Shown here one piece after another: positions 32,023-43,437 of a stretch of 64,000 nt of DNA (the first letter of the stretch is position 1; every line of letters begins with the position of its first letter). Source of the stretch: Labia minor (taxonomy: Eukaryota; Arthropoda; Insecta; Dermaptera; Spongiphoridae). The notes beneath the pieces are model-generated. The model saw only the letters and a program-made list of their open reading frames with translations, was not told where the DNA came from and ran no database searches. The DNA lies in the NCBI GenBank assembly GCA_963082975.1, contig OY720345.1, positions 26,358,611 to 26,422,610 of the forward strand, in the 5' to 3' direction. The position numbers were made by a program, and so were the translations under genes.

Positions 32023-33714
32023 AAAAATTAATACAAATAGATATCTTATTATATCATACAATATAATATAATTCTAACATCTCTAATGAATGTTTCTATG
32101 TTGTTCCATGATTGTTTTCTCTTCTTTGTGTTGTTGTAATATGTATGTTAATGCTTAACTGTTTATTAAATATTCATTATTATTCCAAAAGGTGAAATGA
32201 TATGGCTACCGTTTGAATCGCCACTTGAAGATTGTCTATGCATTAAACAACCTTATATAGCGAATAATATTTTATGCTGAATTAAATGAGACGTCTATTC
32301 ACAATTTAGATACTGTTTTGTTGTTTTAATAAAAATTAAAATAAATGATTTTTTTTATATGCCAGTGTGTGGTTTACAATTCAATAAAATAATTTGAAAT
32401 TTACATGACTGGCTTGTTAGGGTTTAGGATTTTAGGATACATTTGAATTGTCTAGAATTAATATAATATTAATATATATATATATTTTGAATTTGCCACC
32501 TTGTTGATTTTTATATATTTTTTATTTAAAAATTAATTATGTTTAATACTTAATTAATTAATAAGTTTTTAATGACTTTTATAAAATTTCATTATTATAA
32601 AAGTTAGTTATGTTACATTCAGAAAAGCAAAGAGAATTTTCAAAAATTGGCATTTCTGAATAAAACCCCCACTCGTAATTTTCATAGTTCAGCTGAGGGC
32701 ATGAAATGGTGCCTTCAAACTTTTTCTTTGTTTAATTGACTTAGAGATCACAAGTGCAGTCTACTTTAAAACTTTTTATGAAAGTATATTATAGCATTAA
32801 TAATTTTTTGGAATTAATTTTATATAAAATTAATTTCTGTGTAAGTAAATTTCACTTTAGATTACAAAGGGCTTATATACGCGTATTTGCTATTATTATT
32901 TTCAATTTCATTTCATTTTATTAAACAAATCCAATTTTTCATTATTATAAATTTTTTATTAATTTTTTGCCATCAGTTATTTGCTTAAATTGCTTATATT
33001 CTTATTATAAAACATTATTAGAATGAATTTTCGGGTTTTTCGGAATGTCTTTCCTTATAACGATTTTGCTTGATTTTTTATTAAATTGTTTATTTTTTGT
33101 TCTAGAAAATAAAACCCGAATGTTTTATTATTTTAAATTTTTTTTCTATATTTCAATCATTTAGATAAATTATTATTATGTAATTATTAGCAGCGTCTCT
33201 TTCAATTTTCCTCGACGAAATCCTTTATTCAATCATCATTTTGCATATTTTGCATATGTTTGTATAAAATATTGCTGACAACATACACGGTCAAAATTTA
33301 ATCGTATCATATTTAATTCGTATTTATTATTTTTATTTAATTCTATTATAGACTACCTGAGGTTACCTGAGATTCTTATTGTGCTATTCATACATTCGAC
33401 CCCACACATATGTGTTTTTTCCCAAATTTCCTTTGTTTTCTACCATATTTGTGCTCCCACGCCCTGAAAAATATTATACTCAAATATATATATATATATA
33501 TAATATATACGCTAACTGATTTATTTCAAATCTATTTTAGTATATAATATTATCATAATAAGGTTTTTTCTTGAAAATAATAGATACAAAATTAAAATTA
33601 TTTTGTGTAAATCATAACTATTATTTGAAATAAATTAAATTATTAAATAAAAATTAAATAAATGGGATGTAATAATTAAGTTATTGTTAATGTGTTTTTA
33701 TTTAAGAGGAGAAA
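32023..33714. other. AT-rich non-coding sequence
   Basis: 1.7 kb without a recognised gene or transposon. 32080-32300 and 33180-33480 are less AT-rich than the flanks but show nothing definable. Confidence 0.45.
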
Positions 33715-33898
33715 AAAAAAAATTGTACCGCAGTCGGTAGGATTCGAACCTACGCTCCCAGAGGGAATCTGATTTCTAGTCAGACGCCTTAACCACTCGG
33801 CCACGACTGCTATATATATATCTCCCCACCCCACTCTAAATCACAGCTGCGCTGAACCAGTTTGACCTCAATTCAAATAAATTTAATAAAATTACAGT
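33715..33898. repeat. Duplicated tRNA-Ser segment, unit 1
   Basis: About 180 bp comprising the tRNA gene, 10 bp of its downstream flank (aaaattgtac) and about 88 bp of upstream flank (cacagctgcgctgaacca and on to aaattacagt). It recurs at 34888-35068 with about seven differences, all outside the tRNA. Confidence 0.9.
33729..33810 (-). tRNA. tRNA-Ser (anticodon AGA), duplicated copy 1
   Basis: Identical over all 82 nt to the gene at 16412-16493: anticodon loop CTAGAAA, class II variable arm, intact A and B boxes. On the minus strand a T run (plus-strand aaaaaaaaaa before ttgtacc) follows at about 12 nt and should end pol III transcription. Confidence 0.97.
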
Positions 33899-33899
33899 A

Positions 33900-34820
33900 T
33901 TAGGTTGAAACAAATGTTCGTATACGATTTCCGATAGATGGATTTTTCTAATAGGAATAGGACAAATATATATAGATTATCTGACAGCTGTCGCTTCTAC
34001 GAGATTTAAAAAAAAATTGAACAAAGTCGGATGATTCTTTCTTTTGATTAATAGTAAGTAAAGACCAATAGCACATCTGGCATGTTTTGAGGTTCTCCTT
34101 CCAAGAAGGTCTAGAAATTTCAATGTCAAAGATGCATCTTACTTCGGTATACTTACACATCACCGAAAAAGTCGACAAGAGCTTGCACCTTGAGAAGCTA
34201 CTTCTTTATGGCCAAACAATATACGGATTCAAACTGTCGAAATTGGCTGAAGTAATTAAAATGAAGCGTCCAGAACTGACTAAATACTGAGAAGACATCT
34301 TTCAACTCGAAACGCTCGACGAAACCATCATTAGCGCCAAGCAAAACTGGAACAACTTGGCTAGAATCCACCGTATAGCCCAGACATTTCTCCGTGGGAT
34401 TATCATATGTTTCAGTCTCTAAAACATTTTCTTAGTTTCAAGGCATTGCGTTCAAAAGAGAAATGCGAAAATAAAAAAAGTCGATCTAATCTGTACTATG
34501 AGCTGCTTCCTTAAGATCAAAAGGTGTATTCTACTATTGCCAACTGTCAAAATTGGCTGAAGTAATTAAAATGAATAAACTAACTAAATTCAGAGTAGTC
34601 ATCTATCCACACGAAACACCCGACCACACTTATCTTTAGCTCCCAAACAAATATTGGAGGAATTTGATTGGAATGTTTTATCACATCCAGCATATAGCCC
34701 AGACATTATCCGTCGGATGTTCCGGATGTTTCGGCCACTGGTGTAAAGACATTGCGTTCAAAAATGAACTACGAAGTTAAGGATTCAGCATTATTCGTCT
34801 CCAAGGAAGAGAAGTAGGTT
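33900..34820 (+). mobile_element. Decayed mariner between two tRNA genes
   Basis: Begins TTAGGTTGAAACAAATG after a TA, as in mariner inverted repeats. A decayed frame near 34370-34430 still reads PPYSPDISPWDYHMFQSL, the block holding the third catalytic Asp of mariner transposases. A second, more decayed copy (PAYSPDI) follows near 34685. Two diverged copies of a ~300-bp segment (from about 34228 and 34545, sharing attggctgaagtaattaaaa) show an internal tandem duplication. No matching 3' inverted repeat is found. A CA microsatellite lies at 34836-34853. Confidence 0.75.
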
Positions 34821-34887
34821 GTGAACTTTTGTTACACACACACACACACACACAATGATCAATAAAACTTCATTCTTACAAAAAAGG

Positions 34888-35068
34888 AAAAAAAATTGTA
34901 CCGCAGTCGGTAGGATTCGAACCTACGCTCCCAGAGGGAATCTGATTTCTAGTCAGACGCCTTAACCACTCGGCCACGACTGCTATATATATATCCCCCC
35001 ACCCCACTTTAAATCACAGCTGCGCTGAACCAATTTGACCTCAATTCAAATAAATTTAACGAAATTAC
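34888..35068. repeat. Duplicated tRNA-Ser segment, unit 2
   Basis: Second unit of the ~180-bp duplication described at 33715-33898. Confidence 0.9.
34902..34983 (-). tRNA. tRNA-Ser (anticodon AGA), duplicated copy 2
   Basis: Identical over 82 nt to the other two copies. A run of T on the minus strand (plus aaaaaaaa at about 34888-34895) follows the gene. Confidence 0.97.
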
Positions 35069-35070
35069 AG

Positions 35071-35904
35071 TTTAATTGATGAATACTTTTTGTTTTAATT
35101 TATTGTTAATCATTCTTGAGAAAGAATAAATAAATTCTTAACAGAAGCTCATGTCATATATTTAAAATTAGAGATCCTAAATTTCAAAAAAAGAGATAAA
35201 ATATATTATCTTCTTCAATATTGCTGAAAGAATGAAATGATTAAATATATTTATTTACTATATGTACATATAATTTAAAACTCATCAATTTTTATTTTAT
35301 ATAATCATTAGCCATAGAAGAAAATCTTTAAGATTAAAATCTCAAAATCATCGTTAAATTTAAGGAGTGAAATTATATTAAAAACAATAAATATTTAAGA
35401 AACAAATTGTAAATTAATCTGACTAATAATAATTCTATATAAAGAAAACTAAAAGCTCTTTATATAATAAGAGAAAATTTCTAAATACTCTTTCGAAGTA
35501 CTCAATCACGCCTGAAATTATCGTCATAATTATTATTCAAATATATTTCAGAAATTTAAAACAAATTTTCATTACAATTTCAAATTTTGTTACAATATCA
35601 AAAAATATTATGTGTAAACCAATATTTATTTCTATTTAATTTTAACAAAACCTTATTGTTTCATCTCATACTCAATATAAATATATAATTTCTTTTTTTT
35701 TTACTATAAACTAATTACAGAGAGGAAGAAAATATATTTAATTTTCTTTCCAAATTTTAAATTACAAAGAAACATTCATTTGATAAAAAAAAAAATTTAA
35801 ATTATTGGAAAACATTTTCACATATTAAATAATATTTTCTTAATGTTTTCTTTTCTTAGTTAATTTATGTACTTGTTAAATGATAAAAAAAAAAAATTCG
35901 GGAA
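35071..35904. other. AT-rich non-coding sequence
   Basis: No gene or repeat recognised. Confidence 0.5.
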
Positions 35905-36260
35905 GTGCCAGAGAGAGAAGAGACAAATTTTTTACAATTGCGCAATCATTCATGGGTAAACATTGGAATTTTATTTATTAGCAGATGCCATAACGGAAGT
36001 CAATGGATGAGTAATGGGCGAATTTATCCTTGGCGAAGGCGGCTTCGGGCTGTCATCGGGGGAGCCCCCCCCTCTCGGTGCCAGCATCACGGAGAAAGCG
36101 AGTCCTCCACACCGTTACTTAACACTCGAGACCACCGTCTTTGGGTTACGTGATCGTCACTGGAGCATCTTCCTATTCGTGGGTGCGATTCACTTAGTGA
36201 AAGCGAGCAATGCACTTAATACATCTGGCCATCCCTTTACAACCCCACCCTCTCTATTCA
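35905..36260. other. GC-rich, high-complexity island 6
   Basis: About 350 bp of complex sequence with CpG-rich stretches (gcgaaggcggcttcgg) and a short C run. Two overlapping forward frames of about 80 codons are open; neither translation is recognisable, and no good splice sites frame them. It is a candidate conserved element, non-coding RNA or unrecognised exon. Confidence 0.35.
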
Positions 36261-36504
36261 TCTAACGCAACATTAATTTATGTTAAGAATTTATATAAAA
36301 AATTTCTTCCACGATATACTTATTAATGGTACGTTCACTTTCAAACGTCAATTCGTCACTCAATTAAGCAAACAATTATTCTTATACATATTTTCATTCT
36401 TCTGTTTATGTAAAATTTTGTATTCATAGTTTTAATTACTTGTTTTCTCTGTCCTTTTGATAAATATAATTATAAATATATTGATATATTGATAAATATA
36501 ATTA

Positions 36505-36700
36505 TTGGTTCCCAAACTTTTTTGGGATGTTTTTCGGTTTTGGGTAGACCCCTTAAATTGATTTTTTGTAAAGATTTTTTACCCTTTTCCTCATTTTCAT
36601 TTCATGGACCCCCAAATTTTTTATTCGCTGCCGTAGACCCCTTGTAGGTTGCCATAGACCCCTGGGGTCGATATAGACCACTTTGGGAACTTCTGCTGTA
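36505..36700. mobile_element. hAT-like MITE remnant
   Basis: Left end TTGGTTCCCAAACTTTTTTG and right end CCACTTTGGGAACTTCTG are hAT-style inverted repeats, with internal repeated tagacccc motifs as in hAT ends. No target-site duplication is visible, so the edges may be eroded. Confidence 0.55.
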
Positions 36701-36971
36701 GATAATTCGAAAAGAGATTTGTTATACAAAATAAAATATAAATTTTTTGATAGTTTTTAAATAAAATTAAAAACAATATATAAATAAATAAAAATGTTAG
36801 CACATTCCTATTTAAATATTTGTTTCAGTAAATAGTAATAAAATAAAACGCGTTTATTTTAATTTAATAAATAGTTTTCTACCATTAAAGAATACTATGA
36901 TTTCATTTACATTTTAATTTATATAAGTATATTGTTCGTTAAGTTTCAGTGTAAGTTATTATTATTATACT

Positions 36972-37562
36972 GTGAGATTTGATTCTTGATTTGCCGCCAT
37001 TTTCAAGAGAGTTTTTTAAGAGGGAATTTTTTAGATTCTGGGACTTAGTTTGTTTGCAGGGATTTTGGAATGTATTACATATTGCATTATAAAACTTCTT
37101 CTTCTTCTTCTTCTTCTATTATAGGCCTAAGGCCTGTTCTTCTTCACTATCCTCAGGTCTCTTGGGAAGAGTACGCCCAGCAGTCAGCCCATTTTTTCGG
37201 TGGCTTGATCTCTGGTGTTGCTGGCCTTCCATCCCGGGCTATTCTCAAGAGCCCTTCCGCGTTGGCTCTTCCTACGTGTTCGTTCCATTTTTACGGCGAA
37301 TCTTAACCCATTTGCCGATGTTAATAGGTTCGTTGCCGTGTCGTCAATGTGTTAATCATTCCAATTTTCGAGGCTGTGTGTGGTTCTTTGAGCAATTGTG
37401 ATTTGCGTCTCTTGAGTAGATTGCTAGTCTCATCTCCGAGACGTGGATGTTCTTAGTTAAGTCGAAGCCCCCCAACACGACAAGGTGACATCCATGGTGG
37501 GGCTTGCTTATAAAACTCTGAAGGATTAAAAGAGCACCCAAATTTCAAGATTCAAATCTCAC
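36972..37562. mobile_element. Inverted-repeat-bounded element with LINE-like core
   Basis: Ends GTGAGATTTGATTCTTG and CAAGATTCAAATCTCAC are inverted repeats (one base gap). The core at 37086-37330 has a (TTC)n tract followed by a tataggcctaaggcctg block; on the minus strand this reads as unique sequence ending in a (GAA)n tail, as at the 3' end of a LINE. The left-end sequence recurs at 43438-43535. Short open frames inside are not recognised. Which part moved first is unclear. Confidence 0.45.
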
Positions 37563-38067
37563 AATAAAACGTCAAAATAACCCAGTATATATATAATATA
37601 TAACTTTTCATTTATGTCCTATTATCTATAAATATATTATACTAGTGCTTATTTTATACTCTATAATTAAGGATATACCAATGTAAGTGAAAGTATAATA
37701 AAATCGATTTAAAATACGCCTACATTCTGAAACAAACAAATTTTCCCCTTTCTTCTCACGACTTCAAATGTTTTGAATAAAAAAAAACATTCCAATGGAT
37801 AATATAATTATGGACTTTAGTCATATTTCATAACATCAATCATAAAGAAATTTAGTAAAATTTATCATCGAGTATTCTCATTTGCATAAACAAATCAGTT
37901 CTAGAGAATAAATTAGGAATTATATATGATTAAAATTATTAAAGTGCGATTTTTATATTCAAAATATATCCGCCTGTAATCTAGCTTCTAAAGTAAGGAT
38001 TCAGTCTCCTCACTCACATACAAAAATATATATTAATCTGTTAGTAAGTTTTAAAATTAAAATAAAC
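37563..38067. other. AT-rich non-coding sequence
   Basis: No gene or repeat recognised. Confidence 0.5.
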
Positions 38068-39640
38068 TGGAGTGTCTCCACTCGACTATCTCGCAATTTG
38101 AATTGGATTAATTAACATAATATATTATATTTGAATTAAATTTAATTAATTTAAATTATAAATTAAAATTAATAAATAATATTTATTAAAGCAACGCATG
38201 TTTGGCTTTTTATTGATGTCACGTGTTGGCGCGTGAGATTTGAAGTGATAAAAAATTAATTCTGGTACTTTCAGCGACTCAATCAAGCTGAAATTCTATA
38301 TATAGCAATTTTATACAATTTTTAATCATGTTAAAAATTATCAAACATATATCTTTATTTTTACGGTCAGTTTAGAGTAAAATAAAATGAAAACGTGGTA
38401 TGTAATGACCCCCTCTTCCGGATGAGCTACATTTCTCAAAGTTGATAGAAAACTACGAATTTTGAATAATGCCCGTATACCAAAACTCATTATTCTAGCT
38501 CAAACCGTTTTTGCGTAATCTTGTCTACATACTTACACACACACACACACACACAAATTTTTCTCAACCTTAGTAAAAATCACTCAGGGGCCTTCAAAAC
38601 GTATAAAAACATCAAAATCTCGACATCGAAAATTTTCATGATCGAAATACTATTTCGCCATATATACTGTGTTTTCAAAAATTTAATAGATAAGGGATAA
38701 TATTCTCATTTGAATTTTCTGATGAGGTTTAAATAATAATTAAATAATATATCTAATTATATTTTAAAATAAACCAATTATCAATAACGCAAAATTCAGA
38801 AAATTAATTTATTTTTACCGACCGACGATAGTAAGGGAGGTATTGTTTTCACACCAAATTTCACATGTGGAGATTTTTACATATCTCCACGAATCATGCA
38901 TTTTCTAAACAGAAAAAAGTATTTTTAGCATGATGTCTGTCCGTCCGTCCGTCCGTATAGATGTGTACAGCCTGAACGGCTCAACCGATTTTGATGAAAT
39001 TTGGTATATTTACTTAATGCATCAGTGGGATGAATTGATCAACTTTTGGTGCAATTCCGGAAACCGGAAGTGGTAGTATTAGCGATCAACGATAGGAAGG
39101 AAAGGGTTATTTTCACACCAAAGGAGATTTTTTTATATATCACCACGAATCATGCACTTTGTATTGGTTTTATCCTCGAGAAAAATCATATTTATTAGTT
39201 TTTTCTTGATTTAAAATTATATGACGTCATCCAGCCATTCATGACGTCACAGCCTGGTCTTGCATATATATTATAAATAAAATAAAATTAAAAATGTTTA
39301 TATTTATTATTTATGTATCCATATCTGTTTTTTATTACATTAATAGATATAATAAAATTATTTGAAATTGTTTCTGTAGATGGAAATTAATTTATTTCAA
39401 ACAGTCGGTCGGTTCGGACCTGGCCACAGGTCAACTTATTTTTATTTATTAGTGTAAGAGTATGGATAAAAAAAATTGATTTCTTATTTAGATGATCCGC
39501 CCTGAAATCAATCCTGAAACACAATAAAATTGGATAGAATTTCAGTTTTGCTCATATATATATTTGTATATATTTATATATATATATTCAAACTCAAAAA
39601 AATAATTTTAAAGATAAAAATTGGTTAATTTTCCGAATTA
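38068..39640 (+). mobile_element. Family B repeat, copy 2, split by family A
   Basis: Collinear with the reverse complement of 54193-55208: starts ggagtgtctccactcgacta, passes a CA microsatellite at about 38531-38556, and continues on both sides of the family A insert at 38817-39438 through gtgtaagagtatgg and aaactcaaaaaaataa. Copy 3 shows the site without the insert. Non-coding. Confidence 0.75.
38817..39438 (+). mobile_element. Family A element, copy 4, inside family B
   Basis: Full-length family A element from TACCGACCGACG to the GACCTG/CAGGTC hairpin and AACTTATT. Comparison with family B copy 3 places both ends within a few bases and shows the T-rich target. Confidence 0.75.
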
Positions 39641-40471
39641 ATTTCAAACATTGTTAATTGTTTATTTTAAATCTCTCTCTCTCTCTCTAAACATATTTCA
39701 TCAGAGAATACTTTGATGAGAAAAATAAATTAATATCTGATAGAAATTTGATGGAAAAAATTGTCTTAATCACTATAAAAAGCCCCTTAAAACCTCACAA
39801 CAATACTAATAATCAATTTCATCCACCACCATTATAATATAAACAATAATTATAATTCATACAAAAAATTTAACAAATGAAATAAAGTCATTTAAACTAG
39901 ATTATTTATTATTGACAATATTATATTAGTATATATATATTAGATTAATGTAGGTATATAATTTTGTTATGGTGGTAGTAAATGAAAATAATAAGTACTA
40001 TAATAGAATAATTTTTCTATTTCATATTTAAACAATATCTTTCTATTATTTATTATGATTCAGCTATATTTGTCTAGAATTATATAAAGAAATGAAATAA
40101 AATCTAATAGAGTTTATGAATGAAAATTGTAGGTTGTTAAAGAACAAAACCTCAAACAACTTAATAATATCATCCATTAAAGGGAAACTATTTCGTAAAT
40201 AGCTAATATATAGTTTTGTTTTATAATATAAATAAATAGTAAAAGTTGTGGGGGGGGGGATCTCGAGGTTTTAAACATTAATTACATCATCGTTCTAAAA
40301 TATTATCCGTTCAATATCCAAATTTGGTCAAACATTAGGATTATTATTTTTGAGAAATAATTTCTTTCTTTCACACGAGTAGGAACGAAAAAACAAAATT
40401 TGGATTTATAATAATAAACCATATAAAAACTTTAATATATTTCATTTTTAAAATTAATTTTGTTTACATTT
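39641..40471. other. AT-rich non-coding sequence
   Basis: No gene is recognised; a 10-base G run lies at about 40249-40258. Confidence 0.5.
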
Positions 40472-40479
40472 AAGCCGGC

Positions 40480-40710
40480 TCCACACATGCGGTGTTTGTC
40501 AAATAACGAATATTTACCAAATACCGAGCACCAAGTTTAGGTGCTTGTATTGAAGTCCGCCTAATGTGTTCATCCACACATAATAGCGAAGTAGCGAGCA
40601 CCCGAATGTTTGTGTTCGGCATATACCAAGCACAGGGCAAGCAACCCATCCACACATGCGGTGTTTTCCAAATGTTTTGCTTGATATTTGGCAAACACCG
40701 CATGTGTGGA
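40480..40710. mobile_element. MITE-like element with CCACACATG repeats
   Basis: 25-bp arms at 40480-40504 and 40686-40710 are inverted repeats with one mismatch (tccacacatgcggtgtttg...). The unit ccacacat(g) recurs inside at about 40574, 40650 and beyond at 40818. An open frame on the minus strand is a by-product of this structure. No target duplication is evident and the class is unknown. Confidence 0.5.
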
Positions 40711-41249
40711 TTCAACATATAAAAAACATTTTAAAAATATTCCTTGGCTAAATTATCGGCGTAGCGTATATTTCTGCCGCCTTCAATAGATGCCACATTT
40801 GCCGCCATCTCAATCATCCACACATAAAATTTTAACAAAACTTTATTCAATCCCTAGCCTTAACATTTTTAGAAACTAGAAAAAATATTTATAATAAAAC
40901 ATGTTTTAGTAGACAATATTCAGTTAATATCAACAAATTGCAATAATTATTTAAAAGTATACTGAATAATATTGAATTTATATAAATATACTTTTAAAGG
41001 ACATTTTTATTTTTTGAAAATCATAAAAACATAATTGAAATCCATATATAAATATATATTTGTTAAGTATATATTTATAAAAAATAATGATTTATTTTAA
41101 TTAATATGAATTGTAAATAATTTTAGAAATGTATTTTTCATAATAGTTGAATTATTCAGTTAATTTTTATATTATATTATAAGAATTTTTATTTATTAAT
41201 TTAAAAATAATAAAATAATATGACTGAAGGATAATATAACTAATGACAT
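40711..41249. other. AT-rich non-coding sequence
   Basis: No gene seen. 40745-40820 is complex with gccgcc strings and may belong to the adjacent MITE-like element. Confidence 0.45.
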
Positions 41250-41625
41250 ATAAATATATACGTTGTCTATATTGGGAGACCAAAATGGATTTAGAGTATT
41301 TGAAAAAAAAGGATTCTTCGTAGCATTTATGAATCGAAAAAGAATGGCGTCACTGGGGAATTGCGGAGACTAGGAATTGCATGTCCTCTAAGAATTTTTA
41401 AACATATTTAGGATCATAAAATCGCGCGAGGTTGCTTGGACGGGACAGATTGGGAGAGAGAAGACTGGCGAGAAATTTGATTATAGTGGAATCGGTTGTA
41501 AAAGGCGATGTTCAGTCAATAAAGAGTGGGATGTGAGGGAGTTTGGAGAGAGTGGGAGTTGGATGGAGGTAGCTCAGGATAAAGACGTTTAGAGGAGAAT
41601 GGTTGCTTAGTCCAAGAATTTTGAT
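41250..41625 (+). mobile_element. Decayed LINE 3' fragment (L2)
   Basis: Corresponds to the same LINE family as 43540-43935, covering the connection and C-terminal region of the reverse transcriptase. Decayed forms of the GWEG, W..VAQD.D and WR motifs can be followed, but with stops and frameshifts. Confidence 0.6.
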
Positions 41626-42149
41626 TTTTCATTTTTACCTATATTATGTTGATATTTTATCAGTTTATTAAAATCTATATATTTAATACAACAGTGTCCG
41701 TCCTTACGCAAAAAACTCCAGAGCCAAAAATACAAGGAGTAAGGTAACCAAATTTTTCTGAGGTGAAGGGTACTTCAAATGATGAAAAATAAAAAATAAA
41801 TTAGAATCTTAGATAACTCCTGAGCTGAGCTGCGGGTGTTCCATTTTCCAGAAATATATATAAAAGAGAGTGTTTGTATGTATGTAATTTGTTTACTTTT
41901 TTGCTGTCATAGAAACAGATATATATATAATTAGAACCTCTCTCTCTCCCTCTATTTAAAATTTTAAAAAATGGAGTGTTCTAGCCAAATTAAGAAATTT
42001 AAATGCCTTATGCAACATTGATAGGTAAATGAATTGGACTGGAACAGGAGACATGTGATTAGAGAAATTGGGGAAAAATCATCCAAAATGTAATTAAACA
42101 AAAAAATTCAAGAATTATTATACGGATACGACTTATATACATACAATTA

Positions 42150-42915
42150 ACATACAAAATGTAGAATTTGAAAAAGTATAAATATTTAAATACTTAAGAT
42201 CTCTAATCACGAAGGATAATAAAATTCGAGAAGAATTTAAATCGACCTTGTAATTGAGTAACGCCTGTTATTATGCAGTAAAGGGGCTTATCTCATCAAA
42301 GAGGATCAAAATAAAACAATTATTTTTCATGTTGATCGATGACTAGGGTGACCATATTTCGAAAACACCAAACCGGGACAAACGGTATACCTTTTTTTTT
42401 AGAACTAAATTGAAAAAATTTTGAAAAAAAAATTACTAAATGTCCTAAATATTGAAAAAAACGGGACAGTAGGGTGTCCCGAAGACATTTTTGGGACAGA
42501 GCACCTAAAGACGGGACGTTTGGTCACCCTATCGATGACTCTGGGAGACGAGAGTAGATTTTGAGTATTTGTGAGATTAATATTGTTCGCAGCATTTATA
42601 GGCCAAAAGAAGATGAGGTCACCGGGGGATGGCGGAGATGGCATAACGAGAAATAATGTCCAGATATAGTTAAGGTTATAAAATCGAGAAGGCTGGGATG
42701 GGAAGGGGACGTGGTTGGAATTTGAGAAACTAGAAATTGGGAGAAACCGATTGGGAAACATCCGGTGGAAGACCAAGGACCAAGATGAGTGGACAATGAA
42801 GGAAGGGACATGGGAGAGATGGGACAGGGTTGGATTTGGTTGTAGCTCAGGATAGGGAAGCTTAGAGAAATGTGGATGCTGCGGCTAAGAACTTTCGAAA
42901 ACTGTAGAGACACAG
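42150..42915 (+). mobile_element. LINE 3' fragment (L3), split by a MITE
   Basis: The left part keeps the thumb-domain block (gaaggataataaaattcgag), the right part the C-terminal block ending ctaagaactttcg. They are separated by the MITE at 42344-42531, whose removal restores collinearity with L4. The open frames on the minus strand at 42405-42940 are antisense shadows of this LINE. Confidence 0.7.
42344..42531. mobile_element. MITE with 8-bp target duplication, 188 bp
   Basis: Perfect 8-bp duplication TCGATGAC (42336-42343 and 42532-42539). The ends are TAGGGTGACCATAT and TTTGGTCACCCTA, and the subterminal motif cgggac occurs several times in both orientations. The TAGGGTGACCA end type is widespread in animal non-autonomous DNA transposons. 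Non-coding. Confidence 0.93.
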
Positions 42916-43009
42916 AGTTAGATAAATATAACATATACAATAATAATATATAATTAATTTACTGATTAAATTAAAATATATTTTACAAGAAAACAAATAC
43001 ATGTCTTAT

Positions 43010-43140
43010 CTACTTATACTGATTGAAACAAAATGGATGAAAACCTTTTAGATACAGACTTTCAACCAAATATTATGTATCACTCGGGGGTTCAGGGGGC
43101 GGAGCCCCCGTCTAGGTGTGGAGAGCGCCGATATACAATT
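43010..43140 (-). mobile_element. Helitron-like fragment, second copy
   Basis: The reverse complement matches 8660-8760: actttcaaccaaata, then a G-rich ggggttcagggggcggagcc block (an inverted repeat), then gtctaggtg and agagcg. No Helitron terminus is visible at this copy. The overlapping forward frame at 43033-43266 is not recognised. Confidence 0.4.
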
Positions 43141-43437
43141 TCTATTGGCCTGTCTAGAACAAATCTTGAAGGCAATATATTTTTCTATCAAAAAACGATA
43201 AGCCTCTTGGAGAAAATTCAAAACCAAATAAAAGAAAATTTATTAATTATTTCCTTTGCTCAGTAAGTAAGGAAAGACACTAAAAGTTAGCTATATGATG
43301 GTTAGTAATGAATAACTATTTAATCCTTTTTATTTGTTATTATTATTTCATATTTTTTATTAATTTCCTACACTTTTTAAATATTTTTATATAGATATTA
43401 TGAGAAATTATATATTTCTGGGTTATTTTCACATTTA

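Noticed and set aside
33486-33502. TA microsatellites throughout (also 6625-6642, 13258-13276, 55414-55438) considered as origins or CRISPR-like arrays
   Set aside because: They are simple dinucleotide repeats common in AT-rich genomes; no regularly spaced repeat-spacer structure exists in the window.
40470-40718. 82-codon minus-strand frame
   Set aside because: It is explained by the repeated ccacacat units of the MITE-like element; the peptide is repetitive and unlike any protein.
42405-42940. Two overlapping minus-strand frames of 114-123 codons, and similar ones at 43633-43918
   Set aside because: They are antisense to the LINE reverse-transcriptase fragments, where the plus strand carries the recognisable motifs.
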